A stretch of 64,000 nt of DNA from Methylobacterium brachiatum (GTDB taxonomy: Bacteria > Pseudomonadota > Alphaproteobacteria > Rhizobiales > Beijerinckiaceae): positions 208,030 to 272,029 of the forward strand of contig NZ_JAJALK010000007.1 in assembly GCF_020523825.1 (NCBI RefSeq), given 5' to 3'. Shown here in pieces: positions 17,703-30,732 of this stretch. The position numbers and the translations under genes were made by a program. Position 1 is the stretch's first letter, and every line of letters starts with the position of its first letter. The notes under the pieces were generated by a model. The model did not search any database. It saw only the letters and a list, made by a program, of their open reading frames with translations, and had not been told where the DNA came from.

Positions 17703-18535
17703 GGACGGAAGGCCTCGCGCCAGGCCGTGTGGAAGTTGCGCCGCAGGCGCCGTCCCTCGACGCGCAGGCGCATCGGCGCGGTGGTCGCCAGCTCCAGCCA
17801 GGTCATGTGCTGGATCCGCAGGGCCTCGATCAGGCGCTCGCCGATCCGCTCGATCTCGATGGTGCGGAAGTTCGGCTGCGCCTTCAGCTGACGGAACACG
17901 TCCGAGGCTTCCAGATAATCGAAGTTGGTCGCCTGGGCGGTGTTCTTGGCCAGGATCGCCCGGTCGCATTCGAGCAGCAGCGGCCGGAGCTCCCGCAGCA
18001 CGTCCAGGGCGGTGGGATCGACGGCGCCGGCGGCCACGACCACGCAGAGGCGGATCTTATCCTCGCGGCAGCTCTCGACGATGATCTCGGTGCTGCGCCG
18101 GGTCGTCTCGGTGTCGCCCGCCGGGAAATCGACCACGACGAAGCGCTCGGCGGCATCGGACACGCGCTCGATCAGGTCCTGGACCAGGGTCGGGTCGACG
18201 CGGCCGGTAGAATCCTCCGCGCGCAGGCGCTGCCGGAAGCAGGAGACGCCCGGGCGGCGCGGCACGAAGTTCTGGCTGCCCGGCTCGGTCTCGCGCATCA
18301 GCGCCGTGTGGAAGTGCCGGTTGGCCGGATCGGTGTCCACCGCCAGGACGGGGCCGACCTCGGCGCAGAGATCGGCGATCTGCAGGGCGATGGTCGTCTT
18401 GCCGACGCCGCCCTTGCCGCCGAGGCACAAGATCAGGACCTTCGAATTGCCCGACCCGAGAAGATCCTGCTGGATGTCCTGGAGCTCGGACGGGGTGTAC
18501 CAGGCCGGAACCTTGAGCTGCGTGGCGTCGGTCAT
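17699..18535 (-). CDS. ParA/MinD-superfamily ATPase, TraL-like
   Basis: A 278-residue P-loop ATPase with the deviant Walker A motif GGKGGVGKTT at about residues 39-48 and DTDPANRHF near 68, the form seen in conjugative TraL and related ParA-like proteins. VVVDFPAGDTET near 133 is the Walker B/switch region. About 35 residues precede the ATPase core. It lies upstream of, and overlaps, the small membrane protein at 17265. No ParB, relaxase or mating-pair genes occur in the window, so a partition or conjugation role is not supported by context; membrane-targeted positioning of a partner is plausible. The ATG at 18535 has GGAGACTTCC just upstream. Confidence 0.85.
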   Translation of the reverse strand: MTDATQLKVPAWYTPSELQDIQQDLLGSGNSKVLILCLGGKGGVGKTTIALQIADLCAEVGPVLAVDTDPANRHFHTALMRETEPGSQNFVPRRPGVSCFRQRLRAEDSTGRVDPTLVQDLIERVSDAAERFVVVDFPAGDTETTRRSTEIIVESCREDKIRLCVVVAAGAVDPTALDVLRELRPLLLECDRAILAKNTAQATNFDYLEASDVFRQLKAQPNFRTIEIERIGERLIEALRIQHMTWLELATTAPMRLRVEGRRLRRNFHTAWREAFRP

Positions 18536-19437
18536 GGAAGTCTCCTTGCGGTGAATGGCGCAGGGCTGCGTCCGCGCGGGCGTGGCTGCGGCGCGCGGAG
18601 ACGGTCCTGCGGGGGTGTCAGGGTTCGTGTCGTCGATCCGGGCCCGGCCCGGTGGCGGCTGGGCCGGATATCGGCGCCGACCGCGGGCCGGCGCCGCCCG
18701 TGCGCGTCAGGAGGAAGGACGCTCTCAAGCAGCCGGTCCCCGGTCGGGCGCCGAAGCGGAGGCCGCGTGCCGCGGCCGCCTGAGGCCCAACCGGGGCATC
18801 GAGCCGAGCAGGTCGGGACCGGGAATATTCGCCCACTTCACGCCTTGCACTCCATTGCCGGCCCGGTGCCGCGGCGGGGCCGCGCCCGATCGTCGTCCGG
18901 GCGGCGTCGCGCAGGACAGAGAGTTCGCCCAGCTCTCGGCGCAAGGCAAGCCTATAAGTTCCGATGTTGACAGCTTATACGCTGCTATGATCCCAAAACC
19001 GAAGAATCATTACAGCACAATTTTCGCAATTTTCCAAACCAATGCTTCGGAATCGGCTTCATATCTATAAGTACACGACCGTTATGAACCAAAATCAATC
19101 GCCATATCTACGCCGAAGACAAACAGAAATCGTCCCAATTCACACCGCAGTGCGGCAACAGCCGATCCGGAACGGGGAAGGACGCCGCCGCGACAGCGCC
19201 AACGTCCAAAGACATCACGCCTGGGATGCTGCTGAGCGGAGCGGGGATCGGCGGGCGGCTGTCCGGGCCCGGATCCGGGTCCCTGCCGCGATGCAACCGG
19301 CCATCGCCGAGGTTGCACGTGCAATTCACAGCGTTAACCTTCCACTCATATTCGTTAATAAACTATTGGCGAAGAGCTGATGAAGCTATCTAAATAGCCC
19401 GGTAACCACGGTGTCGGCAGGCACCGGCGAGGCTCCG
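18536..19437. other. Intergenic region with an AT-rich core
   Basis: These 902 bases separate two divergent genes and hold no credible gene. From about 18950 to 19110 and 19320 to 19400 the sequence is conspicuously AT-rich for this genome, with runs such as GCACAATTTTCGCAATTTTC. The first 400 bases are GC-rich and possibly degenerate coding sequence. Promoters for both flanking genes should lie here; a TTGACA at 18967 has no well-spaced -10 box. Confidence 0.5.
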
Positions 19438-20490
19438 ATGTCAGCATTCAAGAATAAGCGCACCTCCACCGGATACGCCCTCGCCACCGCGGGAGCGGCG
19501 AGCCTCGCGGCCACGAGCGAGGCGCAGGCCCATGTGAAGTGGTTTTGTGCCTACGATGTCGCCGGGCAGCCGCAGGGCCTCGAACAGGTGCTCTGCGCCA
19601 ATTTCGAGGGGCTGACCGTGCTCGCCCTGGTCTGCCTGATGTTCGGGTGCCTGGCCGAGGGAACGCCGCTTGGGAGCGCGCTGCTCAACGCCCTCGATCG
19701 CGTGACCGCCCGGATCCGCACCGACACCGAGCTGCTGGTGCGGGCCACCCTGGGCTTCTTCTTCGTCTCGCTCTGGGAACTCGGCGGCATCATCCTGACC
19801 CCCGAGCTGAAGACTGATGTCGCCTGGATCCCGTGGTTCCAGCTGGCGCTCGCCGGCTGCCTGATCTGGCGCCGCACCATGCCGCTCACGGGCCTGGGGA
19901 TCGTGTTCCTGTTCAGCTTCGCCACGGCGCAGTACGGCGTCTTCCACCTCGCCGACTACCCGATCTTCCTCGGCGTGGCCGTCTACCTGATCTGCCGCGG
20001 CCTCGATCTGGCGCCCTTCGGCCTCCGTCCGCTCGACATCGTCCGCTGGACCGCCGCGATCACGCTGATGTGGGCGTCGATCGAGAAGTGGGCCTACCCG
20101 CAATGGACCGATCCGCTGCTCGCCGCCAAGCCGCAGATGACGCTGGGCGCGACCCCCGAGCTGTTCATGCAGGCCGCCGGCGTCATCGAGTTCACCCTGG
20201 CCTTCGCGCTGATCTGGACCCCGCTGGTCCGGCGTTGCGCGGCGATCATCCTGGCCGCGATCTTCATCTCGGCGGTGTTCGAGTTCGGCAAGGTCGACGC
20301 GATCGGCCATTCCGGGATCATCGTCGTGCTGATCGGCATCGCCGCCGACGATGTCCGCATGGCGGTCCGCGCCCGCCACGTGGTGCTGGCCCCGGCCTGG
20401 TACGGGGCCGCCCTGGCGCTGTTCCTCTTCCTCTACTACGCCGGCCACGCGGCCCTGTTCGGCGGCCTCGAGGCGTTGCCGGTGATCTGA
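19438..20490 (+). CDS. Polytopic membrane protein, DoxX-like, with signal-like N-terminus
   Basis: A 350-residue protein with at least eight hydrophobic segments. The N-terminus looks like a signal (LATAGAASLAATSEAQA) followed by AHVKWFCAYDV, a start shared with a group of uncharacterised DoxX-related membrane proteins. The central part has WASIEKWAYPQW, close to the DoxX/DoxD-type fold. The ATG at 19438 is preceded by GAGG; the frame is open a few codons upstream. It converges on marC at 20498 after 7 bases. Function unknown. Confidence 0.7.
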   Translation: MSAFKNKRTSTGYALATAGAASLAATSEAQAHVKWFCAYDVAGQPQGLEQVLCANFEGLTVLALVCLMFGCLAEGTPLGSALLNALDRVTARIRTDTELLVRATLGFFFVSLWELGGIILTPELKTDVAWIPWFQLALAGCLIWRRTMPLTGLGIVFLFSFATAQYGVFHLADYPIFLGVAVYLICRGLDLAPFGLRPLDIVRWTAAITLMWASIEKWAYPQWTDPLLAAKPQMTLGATPELFMQAAGVIEFTLAFALIWTPLVRRCAAIILAAIFISAVFEFGKVDAIGHSGIIVVLIGIAADDVRMAVRARHVVLAPAWYGAALALFLFLYYAGHAALFGGLEALPVI

Positions 20491-20497
20491 CGGGCGC

Positions 20498-21214
20498 TCA
20501 GCGCGCCGCGACCAGCGGCGCGAACACGTCGGTCAGCCCGGTGATCAGGATCTGAGTCCCGACGCAGAGCAGCAGGAAGGCGAACAGGCGCCCGGTCACC
20601 CGGGCCCGGGCCGGGCCGATCAGCGCCACGACCCGGTCGGCCGAGGCGTAGATCAGCGCCACCGCGAGGGCCACGACCAGGGCCGCCAGGGTGACGCCGA
20701 TATAGAAGCCGAACCGGTCCGCGTAGGCGGCCGGCCGGTTCGACCCCAGGGTGATCGCCACCGCGATGGTGCCGGGCCCGGTGGTGAACGGCAGGGTCAG
20801 GGGGAAGAACGCGATCTCGGCGAGCGGGGCCGGCGCCGGATCCCCGCCGGTCTCGATCAGCGTCGTCGCGCCACGATCCTTCGAGCCCGACGCCTCCGCC
20901 TGCTTGCGCGCCTCGCGCGCCTCGGGCCGATTGAGCTGGTTCCAGGCCGAGGACATCACCACCAGCCCGCCGGCGATCCGCAGGGCCGCCAGGGTCACGC
21001 CGAAGAAGTTGAGGATCGGCGTTCCGGCCCAGAGGGCGCCGAGCATCACCAGGGCGGCGTAGACCCCGATCTTGCGCGACAGCAGCACCCGCTCGGCATG
21101 GCTGTAGGCGCTGGTCACCTGGGCGAAGATGAAGGCCCCGCCGATCGGGTTCACGATCGCGATCAGGCCCGAGAGGGCGAGCAGGAACTGCTGGATTGTG
21201 AAATCGATGCTCAT
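20498..21214 (-). CDS. marC: MarC-family integral membrane protein
   Basis: A 238-residue inner-membrane protein of the MarC (UPF0056) family. It has six hydrophobic segments, the N-terminal LIAIVNPIGGAFIF and the characteristic FFPLTLPFTTGPGTIAVAI motif after a charged loop at about 95-125 that is rich in Lys, Glu and Asp. The family's transport role is unsettled; some archaeal relatives move neutral amino acids. It converges on the membrane protein at 19438. Confidence 0.9.
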   Translation of the reverse strand: MSIDFTIQQFLLALSGLIAIVNPIGGAFIFAQVTSAYSHAERVLLSRKIGVYAALVMLGALWAGTPILNFFGVTLAALRIAGGLVVMSSAWNQLNRPEAREARKQAEASGSKDRGATTLIETGGDPAPAPLAEIAFFPLTLPFTTGPGTIAVAITLGSNRPAAYADRFGFYIGVTLAALVVALAVALIYASADRVVALIGPARARVTGRLFAFLLLCVGTQILITGLTDVFAPLVAAR

Positions 21215-21267
21215 CAGGGCCGCCGCCTAGACCAAGCGGCCCGCAACGGCCAGCCTCTTGGGCCGGA

Positions 21268-22002
21268 TCAGCCCGGGGAGGGCGCCGGCACCAGCACCCG
21301 GGCCGGCGACAGGCGGCGGGCGCGGCGGACCTGCTGGACCGCCACCGGGCGGTAGAGCTGCTTGGTCGCGTCGACCACGTGCAGGCCGGCAAAGGGCAGC
21401 GCCAGCCCGGAGCCGAGCCGCTCCCAGGCCGGCCCCGTGCGCAGCATCAGCCGCGAGCGCACCGGCGGCATGTACAGGGTCTCGGCCCAGCCCTCGGGGG
21501 AGAACAGCGTGTCGCGCATCAGCCGGCCGAGCTGCGACCGGCTGTAGGGCTGGCCGTGGCCGAAGGGCGTCGCCTCGCGCCGGGCCCAGACCCCGCGCCG
21601 GTTCGGCACGACCAGGATCATCCGGCCACCCGGCGTCAGCGTGCGCCAGACCTCCTGCAGCAGCTCCGTCGGGCTCTCGACCGATTCCAGCGCGTGGACC
21701 AGCACGACCCGGTCGATGGCGGCCTCGGGCAGCGGCATCATGGTCGGGTCGGCCAGCGCCGTGCAGGAGCGGCCGGAGCCCGGCCAGTTCACCACCCCTT
21801 GCGTCGCCGGCATGAAGGCGAGGGTCCGCTCGGCGATGCAGTGGATCGGCCCGAGATACGGCGTTGCGTAGCCGATCCCGAGGACGCGTAGACCCGAGAC
21901 CGAACCCAGGAACCCGTGGAGGGCGCGGGCGACGACGCGGTGCGTCTCGGCCCCCAGGGGGCTGGCGTAGAAGGCCCGCAGGCCGTTGACGTCGAGACGC
22001 AT
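21268..22002 (-). CDS. Class I SAM-dependent methyltransferase
   Basis: A 244-residue Rossmann-type methyltransferase. Motif I is degenerate (LRVLGIGYATPYL near 38-50), motif II/III lies around VVLVHALESVESP, and LTPGGRMILVVPNR near 125 is the post-II strand. It is divergent from gloB across 183 bases, an arrangement common in alphaproteobacteria and often annotated as a methyltransferase near glyoxalase II, though no functional link is established. Substrate unknown. Confidence 0.85.
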   Translation of the reverse strand: MRLDVNGLRAFYASPLGAETHRVVARALHGFLGSVSGLRVLGIGYATPYLGPIHCIAERTLAFMPATQGVVNWPGSGRSCTALADPTMMPLPEAAIDRVVLVHALESVESPTELLQEVWRTLTPGGRMILVVPNRRGVWARREATPFGHGQPYSRSQLGRLMRDTLFSPEGWAETLYMPPVRSRLMLRTGPAWERLGSGLALPFAGLHVVDATKQLYRPVAVQQVRRARRLSPARVLVPAPSPG

Positions 22003-22185
22003 GGAGGAACGGGAGAATGAGGCCGGGACGACGATCCTAACTCAATGGTGGGCCGCGCCGCCCGCGGCAAGCATCTCGGGATGTTCCGGCGGTGGAACCG
22101 GGCTTGATCGCCGCCGGTTCACGGCAGCAGATTTCGCGCGTCGCCGCGCCTTGCGAATCTTCGCGCCTCCTGACGAGGGACTCCG

Positions 22186-22962
22186 ATGGCTGCCGAGACC
22201 GAGATCCGAACCTTCCTGTGCCGCAGCGACAATATCGGGGTCTTGATTCGCGATCCCGTCAGCGGCGCCTGCGCGGCGATCGACGTGCCGGAGGCCGGGC
22301 CGGTCCTGAAGGCGCTGGACGAGACCGGCTGGCGCCTGACCGACATCCTGGTGACCCATCGGCACGGCGATCACGTCGAGGGCATCCCGGCGGTGAAGCG
22401 CGCCACCGGGGCCCGGGTGGTGGCGCCGGCCAAAGCCGGCAACGCGGTCCCGGACGTGGATGTGACGGTCGGCGAGGGCGACACCGTGCAGGTCGGCGGG
22501 CTCACGGCCCAGGTCTGGGAGACCCCCGGCCACTGCGCCGATCACGTCACCTACTGGTTCGAGGAGGCCGGCCTGGTCTGTTCGGGGGACACGCTGTTTA
22601 CCCTCGGCTGCGGCCGGGTGATGGAGAGCCCGCCCGAGACCCTGTGGCGCTCCCTGCGGCGGTTCGAACACCTGCCCGACGCCACGCGGGTGTTCAGCGG
22701 CCACGATTACGTCCTGTCCAATGCCCGCTTCGCCCTGGCGGCGGAACCGGACAACCGCGACCTGTTGGCGCGCAAGGCCGAGGCCGAGCGGGCCAAGGCC
22801 GAAGGTCGTTTTCTGATTCCCTCGACAATGGGCGATGAGCGCGCGACCAATCCGTTCCTGCGTGCGAGCCTACCGACTCTGGCTAAGTCAGTGGATCTTG
22901 CGCCCGGCACAGATCCGGAAGCGGTGTTTGTTGCGCTGCGTGCGTGGAAGGACCGCTTCTAG
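22186..22962 (+). CDS. gloB: Hydroxyacylglutathione hydrolase (glyoxalase II)
   Basis: Hydrolyses S-lactoylglutathione to D-lactate and glutathione in methylglyoxal detoxification. The 258-residue protein has the metallo-beta-lactamase metal motif T-H-R-H-G-D-H near residue 57, TPGHCADHV near 117, CSGDTLFTLGCGR near 135 and the C-terminal GHDY and FLRA motifs specific to glyoxalase II. It is divergent from the methyltransferase at 21268. The same metal-binding fold appears in glutathione-linked formaldehyde routes of methylotrophs, but that is family knowledge, not seen here. Confidence 0.93.
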   Translation: MAAETEIRTFLCRSDNIGVLIRDPVSGACAAIDVPEAGPVLKALDETGWRLTDILVTHRHGDHVEGIPAVKRATGARVVAPAKAGNAVPDVDVTVGEGDTVQVGGLTAQVWETPGHCADHVTYWFEEAGLVCSGDTLFTLGCGRVMESPPETLWRSLRRFEHLPDATRVFSGHDYVLSNARFALAAEPDNRDLLARKAEAERAKAEGRFLIPSTMGDERATNPFLRASLPTLAKSVDLAPGTDPEAVFVALRAWKDRF

Positions 22963-23317
22963 GACCGGTGATAACCAAGAAAATTTTGTTGCGTTCTCAA
23001 GCCGAACTGACACATACCCTGTGCAAGCGGTCCAATCCGCTCGGTCAACGGGCTCCCGGGGGGAAGCCGTAACGTCAACGCGAAGCGCCGGGACGCTTCC
23101 GCCGGTATGATGGGGGTCCGTCTCGCCCTACCACCTGTCCACCTCCCGCCTTCCGCTTCCGTTCCTTAAGCCAGAATCTGACGGGGCTAAGGAAGAGGCG
23201 CTCAGCGCAAAGTCCAAGATTCCTGCTACAGACACGAATGCCAGTGACGCGCTTCGCGACACCGGCGAAGGGGCGGCCCCGTCGCGTCCCCGCGCGCCGG
23301 TCGCTGCCGATGTACGG
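22963..23317. other. Gap between gloB and the TetR gene, including an in-frame start-less extension
   Basis: No separate gene is seen. From 23111 to 23317 the TetR frame stays open without ATG or GTG (the stop is at 23108), and the last 15 codons (PVAADVRLLGIATEHL around 23300) look like conserved TetR N-terminus. The 22963-23100 part is fairly AT-rich and may hold the promoter. Confidence 0.45.
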
Positions 23318-23887
23318 TTGCTCGGTATCGCCACCGAGCACCTGTCCCGACTCGGACCCAAGCGCGTGACGGTGGTCGCCGTCGCGGCGGAAGCCGGGAT
23401 GACGCATGCCAACGTCTACCGCTATTTCCCGTCGAAGGATGCGCTCCTCGACGCGGTGGCCGGACGCTGGCTGCGCGAGGTCGAGGCGCGGCTCGCCGGC
23501 ATCGCCGACGCGCCCGACCCGGCCGACGACAAGATCGAGCGGCTGCTCACCGCTCTCGCGACGGTTCAGCGCGACGCCTTGTTCGACGAGCCCAACCTGT
23601 TCGCCGTCCATCTCGACGCCACGGTCTCGGCCCGGCCCATCGCCCGACGGCACCGGGTGCGCCTGCGCAGCCTGGTGGAGCGCGTGGTCGAAGAAGGCAT
23701 CACCTCGGGGATCTTCTCCGCCCGGGACCGGGAGCGGGCGATCGCCTACATCTTCGATGCGAGCTATCGCTTCACCCATCCGCTCGCGATCCAGCACGAT
23801 GCGGAAGTCCCGCGCGACCTGATCGAGGCCCGGTTCGGCGCGGTGATCCACGCGATCCAGCGGGTCCTCCGCTCCGGGATTCTCTGA
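23318..23887 (+). CDS. TetR/AcrR-family transcriptional regulator
   Basis: A regulator of 189 residues as written. The helix-turn-helix is clear: VTVVAVAAEAGMTHANVYRYFPSKDALL. The C-terminal ligand domain follows. The start is uncertain: the only listed start in frame is a TTG at 23318, but conserved helix-1 sequence (VAADVRLLGIATEHL) continues upstream of it without ATG or GTG. The real start may be an unusual codon further up, or a frameshift may have separated the ATG at 23238, which is in another frame. Its target is unknown; it is followed by a terminator. Confidence 0.8.
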   Translation: MLGIATEHLSRLGPKRVTVVAVAAEAGMTHANVYRYFPSKDALLDAVAGRWLREVEARLAGIADAPDPADDKIERLLTALATVQRDALFDEPNLFAVHLDATVSARPIARRHRVRLRSLVERVVEEGITSGIFSARDRERAIAYIFDASYRFTHPLAIQHDAEVPRDLIEARFGAVIHAIQRVLRSGIL

Positions 23888-23926
23888 CGCCGCAAGCGCG
23901 CGGCTCGGCGCCTGCTGATGCATCTC

Positions 23927-23956
23927 AAGGCCCGGACATCGCGTCCGGGCCTTTCG
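23927..23956 (+). terminator. Rho-independent-like terminator after the TetR gene
   Basis: A stem of AAGGCCCGGAC paired with GTCCGGGCCTT around a short loop lies 40 bases after the stop. The stem is strong; the tail is short (TTCGCG), so efficiency is uncertain. The remaining 357 bases to mdh hold no gene. Confidence 0.65.
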
Positions 23957-24307
23957 CGTTTCAGCGCCTGCGATCAGGGCGCGATCCACAGGGTGGAACC
24001 GGGCCGAAATCGGCGAAATGACAAGCTTTCGGATGTGTCATCCCGGCTTTCCGGGTCGGCCGAGCCAGAGTGCGGCGCACCTAAAACCCTCCCGCCATTG
24101 ATGTTTCATCGCCGTGTCCTGCCCCGCGCGAGCGCCGGCGCGAGCCGAACCACCCCGGCTGCAACCGGCCATCGGGTTGAAGCGCCGAGGCTTTTCGGTC
24201 ACACAGCCGCGCAGATTCCAGAGCGGCGAATCCCGCGTCGGACCCGGCCACCGGACGGTCCCGACGCCTCGCCGATCCCACCGAAGACGACACGCAGCGG
24301 AGGTTGA

Positions 24308-25276
<969 letters not shown>

Positions 25277-25392
25277 GATACGGCCCGGAGCGGCGCGGTT
25301 GCAGCCGACCCGGGGGCCGGTCACGGTCCCCACAGGCGGCTCGTCGCGTCGCTCTCCGCTCCTTGCTTCTCGCTCCTCATCAAGAGGCCCCG

Positions 25393-26589
25393 ATGAACAT
25401 CCATGAATACCAGGCCAAGGCCGTGTTGAAGGAGTTCGGCCTGCCGATCTCCCGCGGCGTGGCGATCTTCGACCCGTCGGAGGCCGAGGCCGCCGCCAAG
25501 GAACTCGGCGGCCCGGTCTGGGTCGTGAAGAGCCAGATCCACGCGGGCGGCCGCGGCAAGGGGACCTTCAAGGACGCCCCCCAGGGCGCGAAGGGCGGCG
25601 TGCGGGTCACCAAGTCCATCGACGAGGTGAAGCAGTACGCCAGCGAGATGCTCGGCCAGACCCTGGTGACGATCCAGACCGGGCCGGCCGGCAAGCAGGT
25701 CAACCGCCTCTACATCGAGGAAGGCGCCCAGATCGCCGAGGAATTCTACCTCTCGATGCTGGTCGATCGCGCCACCGGCGGCGTCGCCTTCGTGGTCTCC
25801 ACCGAGGGCGGCATGGATATCGAGGCGGTCGCCCACGACACGCCCGAGAAGATCCACACGATCCCGGTCGATCCCGCCACGGGCGTGATGCCCCATCACG
25901 GCCGGGCGGTCGCCAAGGCCCTCGGGCTCACCGGCGCCCAGGCCAAGGAAGCGGCGTCGCTGACGGAGAAGCTCTACACCGCGTTCGTGTCCAAGGACAT
26001 GAGCATGCTCGAGATCAACCCGCTGGTGCTCACCGCCGACGGCCATCTCAAGTGCCTCGACGCCAAGATCTCGTTCGACTCGAACGCGCTCTACAAGCAC
26101 GCCGACATCGTCGCGCTGCGGGACGAGACCGAGGAGGACGCCAAGGAGATCGAGGCGTCCAAATACGACCTCGCCTACATCGCGCTCGACGGCACGATCG
26201 GCTGCATGGTCAACGGCGCCGGCCTCGCCATGGCGACGCTCGACATCATCAAGCTCTACGGCGAGAGCCCGGCCAACTTCCTCGATGTCGGCGGCGGCGC
26301 CTCCGAGGAGAAGGTCACGGCGGCGTTCAAGATCATCACCGCAGACCCGCAGGTGAAGGGGATCCTCGTCAACATCTTCGGCGGGATCATGAAGTGCGAC
26401 GTCATCGCCCGCGGCGTCATCGCCGCCGTCAAGGCGGTGGGCCTGCAGGTGCCGCTGGTGGTGCGCCTCGAAGGCACCAACGTCGAAGAGGGCAAGGATA
26501 TCATCCGGGGCTCCGGCCTCAACGTGATCCCGGCGGACGACCTCGACGACGCCGCCCAGAAGATCGTCGCCGCCGTGAAGGGAGCCTGA
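25393..26589 (+). CDS. sucC: Succinyl-CoA synthetase (ADP-forming) beta subunit
   Basis: A 398-residue ATP-grasp subunit that binds nucleotide and CoA partner and makes succinate from succinyl-CoA with substrate-level phosphorylation. It starts with the invariant MNIHEYQAK, has the glycine-rich GGRGKG loop near 52 and ends with [10 protein letters not shown] and [12 protein letters not shown]. The ATG at 25393 has GAGG upstream. sucD begins 2 bases after the stop. Confidence 0.97.
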   Translation: MNIHEYQAKAVLKEFGLPISRGVAIFDPSEAEAAAKELGGPVWVVKSQIHAGGRGKGTFKDAPQGAKGGVRVTKSIDEVKQYASEMLGQTLVTIQTGPAGKQVNRLYIEEGAQIAEEFYLSMLVDRATGGVAFVVSTEGGMDIEAVAHDTPEKIHTIPVDPATGVMPHHGRAVAKALGLTGAQAKEAASLTEKLYTAFVSKDMSMLEINPLVLTADGHLKCLDAKISFDSNALYKHADIVALRDETEEDAKEIEASKYDLAYIALDGTIGCMVNGAGLAMATLDIIKLYGESPANFLDVGGGASEEKVTAAFKIITADPQVKGILVNIFGGIMKCDVIARGVIAAVKAVGLQVPLVVRLEGTNVEEGKDIIRGSGLNVIPADDLDDAAQKIVAAVKGA

Positions 26590-26591
26590 TC

Positions 26592-27476
26592 ATGTCGGTG
26601 ATGATCGACGCGAACACCAAGGTCATCTGCCAGGGCTTTACCGGCAAGAACGGGACCTTCCACTCCGAGCAGGCCCTCGCGTACGGGACCAAGATGGTCG
26701 GCGGCACGAGCCCCGGCAAAGGCGGCTCGACCCATCTCGGCCTGCCGGTCTTCGACACGGTGGCCGAGGCCCGCGAGGCCACCGGCGCCGACGCCTCGGT
26801 GGTCTACGTGCCGCCGCCCGGCGCCGCCGACGCGATCTGCGAGGCGATCGCCGCCGAGATCCCGCTGATCGTGTGCATCACCGAGGGCATTCCGGTGCTC
26901 GACATGGTCAAGGTGAAGCGGGCGCTCACCGGCTCGAAGTCGCGCCTCGTCGGCCCGAACTGCCCCGGCATCGTCACCGCCGGCCAGTCGAAGATCGGCA
27001 TCATGCCGGCCAACATCTTCCGCCAGGGCTCGGTCGGGATCGTGTCGCGCTCGGGCACCCTGACCTACGAGGCGGTGTTCCAGACCACCAATGCCGGCCT
27101 GGGCCAGACCACGGCCGTGGGCATCGGCGGCGACCCGGTGAAGGGCACGGAGTTCATCGACGTGCTGGAGCTGTTCCTGGCCGACCCGAAGACCGAGTCG
27201 ATTGTGATGATCGGCGAGATCGGTGGCTCGGCCGAGGAGGAGGCCGCCCAGTTCCTGAAGGACGAGGCCAAGCGCGGGCGCAAGAAGCCGATGGTCGGCT
27301 TCATCGCGGGCCGCACGGCGCCTCCGGGCCGCCGCATGGGCCATGCCGGCGCGATCATCTCGGGCGGCAAGGGCGGCGCCGAGGACAAGATCGCCGCCAT
27401 GGAGGCCGCGGGCATCCGCGTGTCGCCGTCGCCGGCCCGGCTCGGCTCGACGCTCGTCGACGTCCTCAAGGGCTGA
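26592..27476 (+). CDS. sucD: Succinyl-CoA synthetase alpha subunit
   Basis: A 294-residue CoA-binding subunit that carries the phosphohistidine. It has [14 protein letters not shown] near the start, where CoA binds, and the active-site histidine in [11 protein letters not shown] near residue 250. The start follows sucC by 2 bases, so both are made from one transcript. The length is normal and the frame is intact. Confidence 0.97.
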   Translation: MSVMIDANTKVICQGFTGKNGTFHSEQALAYGTKMVGGTSPGKGGSTHLGLPVFDTVAEAREATGADASVVYVPPPGAADAICEAIAAEIPLIVCITEGIPVLDMVKVKRALTGSKSRLVGPNCPGIVTAGQSKIGIMPANIFRQGSVGIVSRSGTLTYEAVFQTTNAGLGQTTAVGIGGDPVKGTEFIDVLELFLADPKTESIVMIGEIGGSAEEEAAQFLKDEAKRGRKKPMVGFIAGRTAPPGRRMGHAGAIISGGKGGAEDKIAAMEAAGIRVSPSPARLGSTLVDVLKG

Positions 27477-27530
27477 GGCGCGCGCCTGCGTCGCGGCCCG
27501 CGCAGGGCCGCGACCCCCATATCGACGGGA

Positions 27531-27550
27531 CGGGGCGGTGAGCCGCCCCG
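27531..27550 (+). terminator. Intercistronic hairpin between sucD and sucA
   Basis: A perfect 8-bp GC stem (CGGGGCGG/CCGCCCCG) with a TGAG loop, 55 bases after the sucD stop and about 80 before sucA. It is followed by GAAAACTTTC, not a T-tract. It may attenuate or stabilise the mRNA between the two halves of the operon. Confidence 0.4.
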
Positions 27551-27631
27551 GAAAACTTTCAGGGCGATCCGCCCCGCGAGCGGGTCGCCGTAAGGGCAGC
27601 CAGCCTGCCCGCGCGACAGGATGAACGGACC

Positions 27632-30622
<2,991 letters not shown>

Positions 30623-30732
30623 TCTCTGGGACCCGCTGAGTTTTCGAGACCTGGCGGCGACCCGCTCGGGCCGCCGCCCTCAATCTCCAGGCCGTCCGGC
30701 ACGGCCCAACCGATCCGGAAGTGCGAAAGACC

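Noticed and set aside
18967..18991. TTGACA followed by TATGAT as a possible strong promoter
   Set aside because: The spacing is 13 bases, too short for a sigma-70-type promoter, and no gene starts appropriately.
18555..19070. Open frame of 171 codons between the TraL-like gene and the DoxX-like gene
   Set aside because: Composition is that of random GC-rich sequence merging into AT-rich DNA; no ribosome site and no recognisable protein.
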